Assembly: GCF_021130785.1 (NCBI RefSeq) | Contig: NC_060211.1 | Location: forward strand, 27,265,001-27,329,000 | DNA from: Homalodisca vitripennis | Taxonomy: Eukaryota > Arthropoda > Insecta > Hemiptera > Cicadellidae | DNA: 64,000 nt | Direction: 5' to 3' | Shown here: positions 58,800 to 64,000 of the stretch, in pieces | Numbering within the stretch: position 1 is the stretch's first letter | Layout of the letters: each line of letters opens with the position of its first letter | Position numbers and translations under genes: made by a program | The notes under the pieces: model-generated | Told to the model about the DNA's origin: nothing | Databases searched by the model: none | What the model saw: only the letters and a program-made list of their open reading frames with translations

Positions 58800-59690
58800 A
58801 ATATTTTCGCAACCCAGTTACTTATTACTGGTTAGTATTATTTTCCTCTGATGTTATTGGAAGTAAATATTGGCGGAATAATAACCTAATTGGCACGCGT
58901 AGTAATTTTTCTCTCTAGAACTTTTTAGCTGAAGATCTTGCTGCCAAGCAACACCTCGCGCGCTCTGTCCTTAAGTAAAATTTACATCATCGTATTATAA
59001 ATTAGCCCTTTTATGCGAGATATCAATTTCGAATGTATTATAAAGTAAATTTTTAAATAGTAAAGTAACTAAAATATAATAATTTTTTATTTGTCACATT
59101 AATACAGGTATAGTTGTGGTGATATCCTTCTGACGAGACCACGTTGTCGTGATTATATTTTGTCCCGATAAATGGATAATAACCGTCGCGAATTTGTTTT
59201 GGGTGAGATCAACTTCTTGAACGAGTACCAAGTACTTTGAGTTCTTTTTTGATCAAGTTCTTGTTCAACTTCGAGTACTTCCTGTATTCATGTTCTAGAC
59301 GTCTTCTACTCTTCTAATCTCCCTTTTAGTGACTACAGCTGCAATGTCGAGCCAAGATGCTAACACCGCTATGTGTGAGTCGACATCAACGTGGAGGGAA
59401 GTCAATTTTAAAGTCTTATTAAATGATTAAGTTCGTAGGCAAAATTCCAAAGAACAATGGAACTATTATGCTCACCCCCCCTCCCACAGATATCAGTTCA
59501 GTTCATTATTACTCTATTTTTTCAGCAACTTGGCATAACATTATTGTATTTTTAACCTTAAAGTGGTACTTGTGAGTTTTCTTTACCACAATAAACATAT
59601 GTAAACTTTGCTACTCGAGAATTTATTACTACGACCTCAGAGATCTCCAACCCCATGTGTTACGTCCATTCGGTACAGTTTGCAGTAAAG
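58800..59690 (+). repeat. Block R14, copy 2
   Basis: TAATTGGCACGCGTAGTAA, ACCTCGCGCGCTCTGTCCTT, GTCTTCTACTCTTCTAATCT, GACTACAGCTGCAATG, GCCAAGATGCTAACACCG, TTTATTACTACGACCTCAGA and CGTCCATTCGGTACA follow the order of 45,013-45,655. About 200 bp of extra AT-rich sequence lies between the first and second halves. The next feature rightward is again a tandem array, as in copy 1. Confidence 0.75.
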
Positions 59691-59749
59691 GTTTAAACGT
59701 AGTACATTATGAATAGATATTTAATGGAATGAGCACCATCAAGATTCTG

Positions 59750-60253
59750 CATTAAAACATCTCCATTCAATGAACATTAATGATCTGCATCTTCAGTTGA
59801 ACTTCCGACCGCTCAATATAAGAAAGAAAATTAGTTACCTCATGTTCCTGAAGAATTTGATCTGCTCCACAATTGATGTTTCTGAATACGCTATGAACAT
59901 CAATGATCTGCAAATTCAGTTGAACTTACAACCGCTCAATATAAGAAAGAAAATTAGTGACCTCATGTTCCTGAAGAATTTGATCTGCTTCACAATTGAT
60001 GCCCCTAAACATTCAATGAACATCAATGGTCTGCAACTTCAGTTGAAACAACCACTCCATATAAGAAAGAAAATTAGTGACCTCATGTTCCTGAAGAATT
60101 TGGTCTGCTTCACAATTGATGCCCCTAAACATTCAATGAACATCAATGATCTGCAACTTCAGTTGAACTTACAACCACTCAATATAAGAAAGAAAATTAG
60201 TGACCTCATGTTACTGGAGAATTTGATCTGCTTCACAATTGATGCTCTTAAAC
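59750..60253 (+). repeat. 123-bp tandem repeat, left part (four units), open on both strands
   Basis: ATGAACAT(T/C)AATG unit starts at 59,770, 59,893, 60,016 and 60,136, so the period is 123 bp (120 where a codon is lost). Because the unit is a multiple of three, the plus strand stays open for 169 codons with a repeated 41-residue motif (NINDLQLQLNLQPLNIRKKI, SDLMFLKNLICFTID). The minus strand of each unit also reads openly (ADQILQEHEVTNFLSYMEWL, FQLKLQTIDVH) and then ends in a stop. No known domain is recognised on either strand. The repeat may be an amplified exon fragment or simply a satellite whose length keeps frames open. Confidence 0.85.
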
Positions 60254-60680
60254 TGCGGCGAGTGCCGCTACAGTTTTGAATTTGGCGCGCGTTATCCGTC
60301 TGTTGCCGCGAACGCTATAGCCAGCTGCGCCGACCTCTAGCCTTTAGCTCAAACAATAGGAGCCTCCTACCATCCGGAATTCTTCCGGACAGGTTCTGGT
60401 AGGATGGTTCCTGCTAGGTTTTCAGGCTGTGACCGGAGGTTGTGCACACAAGGGTCGTTGTGCAGCTTTCGAGCAGGGTGGACCGGGAGAAGTTAGCGTG
60501 GGTGGTCTAGATTTTAGTAGTATTTTGTTAGGGAACCTTTCGGAACTATACCCAAATTATTAGTATTTATTTAGTCATCAAAGCTGGTTAGGTTTTGGAA
60601 TAGACGGAATCTAGTGGCGGATCCACGGATTATTCCTCTATAAGGTCCCACCTTCCGGTCGCGACGCCACGAGGTCGCAC
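60254..60680. mobile_element. 427-bp GC-rich insertion with terminal hairpins
   Basis: Interrupts the 123-bp array between TAAAC and ATTCAATGAAC. AAC is present on both sides (60,251-60,253 and 60,681-60,683), as a 3-bp target duplication. The left end can fold as GCGGC-GAGT-GCCGC (60,255-60,268) and the right end as GCGAC-GCCACGAG-GTCGC (60,661-60,678). An internal double stem exists: TCCTACCA pairs with TGGTAGGA (60,365-60,372 and 60,397-60,404), enclosing TCCGGAA/TTCCGGA. A TATAAGG sequence lies at about 60,639. No open frame with a known domain. A solo LTR, a small DNA element or an unclassified insertion are all possible. Confidence 0.7.
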
Positions 60681-60800
60681 AACATTCAATGAACATCAAT
60701 GGTCTGCAACTTCAGTTGAAACAACCACTCCATATAAGAAAGAAAATCAATGACCTCATGTTCCTGAAGAATTTGATCTGCTCCACAGTCGATGCTTCCT
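60681..60800 (+). repeat. 123-bp tandem repeat, right part after the insertion
   Basis: AACATTCAATGAACATCAAT resumes the array directly after the insertion and gives one more unit, ending near TCCACAGTCGATGCTTCCTG. Confidence 0.88.
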
Positions 60801-61114
60801 GAACTTCTCAAGAATTTGGATATCCGGACATCGCCTATCATCGCCACTACCAATGATTTGCAAACCGGCAGTAGATAACCCAGTACATGTACTCCAGTGC
60901 TTTTCTTCGCCTTCAACGTCTAGGCAACAACTTGCCTAGCCATCTGGAATTCTTCAGTATGTGGCGATAACTTCCGAGAGGTGACTTTCAGCCAGTTTTT
61001 ATTTATAATATCCGCTGCTTCAATAATCTTAGTCTTTTTAGTATCGTAGTTCATTACTTTTATCGTGAATGTTATTCTACTCGTATTGTTATTATTTATA
61101 GTATCATCAAACAC
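60686..61114 (-). other. Minus-strand open frame with one internal TAG, unknown
   Basis: Reading right to left, a frame of about 64 codons (61,114-60,920, ending HTEEFQMARQVVA) meets TAG at 60,922-60,920. It then continues in the same frame for 77 codons to 60,686, through the last 123-bp unit. No ATG begins either half; the first codons are GTG and TTG. No domain is recognised, so a gene is not claimed. It is listed because it joins unique sequence to the repeat unit in one frame, as an exon ancestor might. Confidence 0.3.
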
Positions 61115-62684
61115 ACATTACAGTGTAGTACATTATTTCTAAATTTAAGGATTATTGATAGATTACTATTGACCATATTTATCCTTAGTTGCTGTTCCCT
61201 TGGCAGTACTCTATGCCATTGCTTTTAAATTACTGCAACCTATACTTGCGTTGAAATGTTTTCCGTAGTAGCTTTTCATTTGCTTGGTATCTATGTATTA
61301 ATATAATTTTAAAATCTTATTGATTTTTAATTATGTTCTGGATTTTAGAAGAAATAAATGAATGAAAATATAGGTTGTATAGTTAATAAAAAATGTAGTG
61401 TTTAAAACGTGATAAAAGTCCGTCTAAAGTAATTTTCCTCGCTTCACAAGACTGAAACTATTACCATCCGTAGATTTCACTCCTCTTTGAACAATATTAC
61501 TGCCAACGTGCGGTCTTCTATTGACTCTCTGATGTGATCTAACCATATTGGCCAACTGGTCGCCATCTGTAGATATTGTATCTAATTACTGACTAGGGTT
61601 GACGTTACTTACCTGTATTGACATGGCATGGGCATACTGCATTGACAATACTGGACATCCGCTGTTGATCAGTCATTAGCACAATGGGTTTTAGTGCTAA
61701 ATATACGACCGGATGCATACATTTTACTAAACTTTGCAAAAACTTATGATCTTATTGTGATTGAACTTCACAACAGCCTAGAAGTAAGGCTGTGTATACC
61801 ACTAGTTCCATTTTTGAAGAAGTCAATATAAAACTGTAAATAGGTTTGGTCAATCCAAAATACCATTGGTCTACAAATAGCCTTTATTATTATGGATTAG
61901 TCAAGGAAACCGTGTGACTTCACTTCCGTTATATTGGCGTACGTTTTCAGTGTTCGTACTAGAACAGTGTTTTATTGTAGAAACCATTTTCTCAAAATAT
62001 CTCACTATAATATGTTTAATATAAAATTAATTTATCATGTCATGAGTAGGTTATGATAAACCTTTATGTCATAAAGGATTTACTTTCCAGAAAGAAATAG
62101 AAGTTTTTCGGTAGATAGAAGTAAGCTGTGTGGATATTTTATCCCACAATTCCAGTGCAGTTAATCTGTTAATAGTCAGCCGAAACTTATGAGGTCTAAA
62201 CTTCAAACAAATACAGTTTATTAGCGTTACTTACGCCGAGAAATACGTTTGGTGTTACTGAAAGTCTTCACATGTTTCTATTGCATCTTGTAATGTTAGT
62301 TTAATTACTATACAACAAGATTTGCTCTTATTATTTCAAAAATACTAGATTAATTTACACACTATTTCGAATAAGAACTGTGGTTTTTACATTTGTTTGG
62401 ACAAAATTCTCCTCAAATGACGACTGTTTCAAGGATTTTTTACAAAATTACACATATATGATTAATAGGCTTCGTTTTTCAGTGATAATTTAAATAAAAT
62501 ACTTAAGACTATTTAAAATCTTTTAAAAGTACAAAATGAATAAGTTTTATAAATTCTCTTCAAAAGTGTGAAAGGTGACAAACTACTTTACAAACGTGGC
62601 TTAGAGAACTTCCCTCGCTGACAGGGAAAAGCTTAACGTTTCAGTAACTAAAATCATGGGTTCCAACAAAACGTAAACAACTTT
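61115..62684. other. Intergenic sequence, nothing recognised
   Basis: No feature supported. Confidence 0.5.
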
Positions 62685-62935
62685 TCGTTGCCGTCATGGT
62701 TAACCGTAAGAGCAATTTAAAATATTCATTAAAGTTCAGCCAAATCCTTTGTAGTCAGGCATCATCATCGAACTCAGTTTTGCTCATTTATAAATGAAAC
62801 TTCATCCAAAATTTTAAGCCTGTAGGTCATTCCATCCTCAAGATATCTTGCGAACAGTCAGATAAAGGTATAAATGAAAGTTAGCAGCCCCTTGAGTGAT
62901 GGGCTTCACTAAAGCTGAGCCAATTAAGAGTCAAA
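62685..62935 (+). repeat. Dispersed repeat family R2, near full-length copy
   Basis: CGTTGCCGTCATGGTTAACC, TTCAGCCAAATCCTTTGTAG, TCATTTATAAATGAAACTTC, CAAAATTTTAAGCCTGTAGG, CTCAAGATATCTTGCGAACA, GTCAGATAAAGGTATAAATG and GAGTGATGGGCTTCACTAAA. Best match in order to 4,828-5,060. Confidence 0.75.
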
Positions 62936-63889
62936 CAAGTCTGTCTTGGCTTCAATTAATGTTACTCTGTACGTGTTTGTGAAGTGAAGTGTTCAAATTA
63001 TGAAACACGTCTTAATATTTATATTAGTAAGTATTGTCTACTTCAGCTAGTCACGAGTCAAAAACAAGTATACAACGTAAAAGACATTATCCGCAATCCT
63101 GGACCATATAAGTAACACTATAAGGTATTGCGTTAAGCAGTAGTGTAATCGGAAATTTCTGAACCTTAAATAGATTTTTATTTTTCAAGGTAAATGCGCC
63201 AAGCATTAAGATGGTTATGCGGAAATATGTAATGAAACAATACAGAGAGATTCGAGAGAGAGTTGGGACACTAACCTTCCTTAGCCGGTCTCAACTGTAA
63301 TATCTCCATTACAGGGATTAATGGGTCGTGATTTACGTGGGGACAAGCTCTCCAAACCTCGGCCATGCAATAGCCCCGGCACAGCTTTAAATGTGTGGAG
63401 TGCTTTTATGTAAAAATATATTTTAAGATAACATGTATACGTATTTTAAAATATAGCGTGCTTTATAGAGCTTAAAAGTAATGTATTAAATTATTATTCG
63501 AAAAGTCAACACAGATGTACTGTTGTATGTGATATAAACGTCGGTGCATCTGACACTGTATTGAAGCTTTTAAAAATTGAGTGGTATTAAAACCTAGGAT
63601 CGGATTAGATGAGTAAGTTTGTACCGTGTTATCTGAAAGAGAATGAATAAAAGAAGCGATGTAAGGGAATTGCCACTATGAACTTATTGAATGATGAACA
63701 TTTGTTACACATTGCCAACTTTCTCAGCAAGGTAACCACCTTCCAAAGTGATCCGCTTTTAATAAAAGAACTATATGAGCACATTCTCAACAGATCTATG
63801 TAACAAATAAATGAGACCATGCACTCAAAAATATGAGACTCCTACATCAGCTGTTTTTGAAATACGTAATAACTGTACGGACAAGTTAT
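62936..63889. other. Intergenic sequence, nothing recognised
   Basis: A GAGAGATTCGAGAGAGAG tract at about 63,245. Nothing else supported. Confidence 0.5.
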
Positions 63890-64000
63890 GAAACCGTACA
63901 TCGCCGCTCGCACACCCACAGCAAACCATCAGGGAAGCGCGCGCCCATGGTGGCGAACGGGATGCCGGATCAAAACAAAACTAGGTAAAAAAGAACACCG
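63890..64000. other. GC-rich tract at the window edge
   Basis: CCGTACATCGCCGCTCGCAC, GGGAAGCGCGCGCCCATGGT and GGCGAACGGGATGCCGGATC contrast with the AT-rich neighbourhood. It is cut by the window end, so it could be the start of a gene-proximal island or an element. Confidence 0.4.

Noticed and set aside
60254..60680. Solo LTR
   Set aside because: It begins with TG, but the duplication of AAC places the right boundary at GTCGCAC rather than CA, and only 3 bp are duplicated. Kept as a possibility, not as the call.

Overview
The window is AT-rich, non-coding eukaryotic DNA. The short-element content (mariner-family transposase relics, a tRNA-derived SINE, a 5S rRNA-derived SINE, an RTE-like short element beginning near TACTAGCTGTTTCCCGCGG) suggests an arthropod, most likely an insect. 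I cannot name the order or species. No intact host protein gene is supported: the longest open frames are under 170 codons, and nearly all are chance frames in AT-rich DNA. I see no bacterial operons, CRISPR array, rRNA operon or intact tRNA gene.

Layout. 0.3-7.1 kb holds decayed interspersed repeats, several with inverted partners at 33-39 kb or 52-54 kb. 9.4-11.56 kb is a 92-bp satellite with a visible higher-order pattern. 14.0-14.7 kb carries repeats that recur near 38.7-40.7 kb. 15.4-16.0 kb is a CpG-rich island in AT-rich DNA. 19.66-21.05 kb is a broken mariner-like transposon. 24.65-27.35 kb holds the two SINEs. 31.87-32.48 kb is a young, internally deleted mariner-like element with perfect terminal inverted repeats. 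37.15-37.90 kb is bounded by short inverted repeats. 44.3-45.0, 56.4-57.4 and 59.77-60.8 kb are further tandem arrays. 57.6-58.5 kb is an old mariner-like pseudogene.

The main result is large-scale architecture. At least eight blocks between about 21.6 and 34.4 kb recur in the same order and orientation between about 41.0 and 54.1 kb, offset by 18.7-20 kb. This looks like an ancient tandem segmental duplication. Later insertions mark one copy or the other: the mariner-like element in the left copy and the RTE-like element in the right. Blocks from 0.3 to 6.1 kb match the 33-39 kb and 52-54 kb regions in inverted order, suggesting a third, inverted relative. Blocks at 58.6-59.7 kb resemble 40.5 and 45.0-45.7 kb and may be the edge of a further copy.

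The least familiar object is a 427-bp GC-rich insertion at 60,254-60,680. Each end can fold into a short GC hairpin, it has an apparent 3-bp target duplication, and it interrupts a 123-bp tandem repeat whose units are open on both strands. All homologies were found by eye; no alignment or database search was run.
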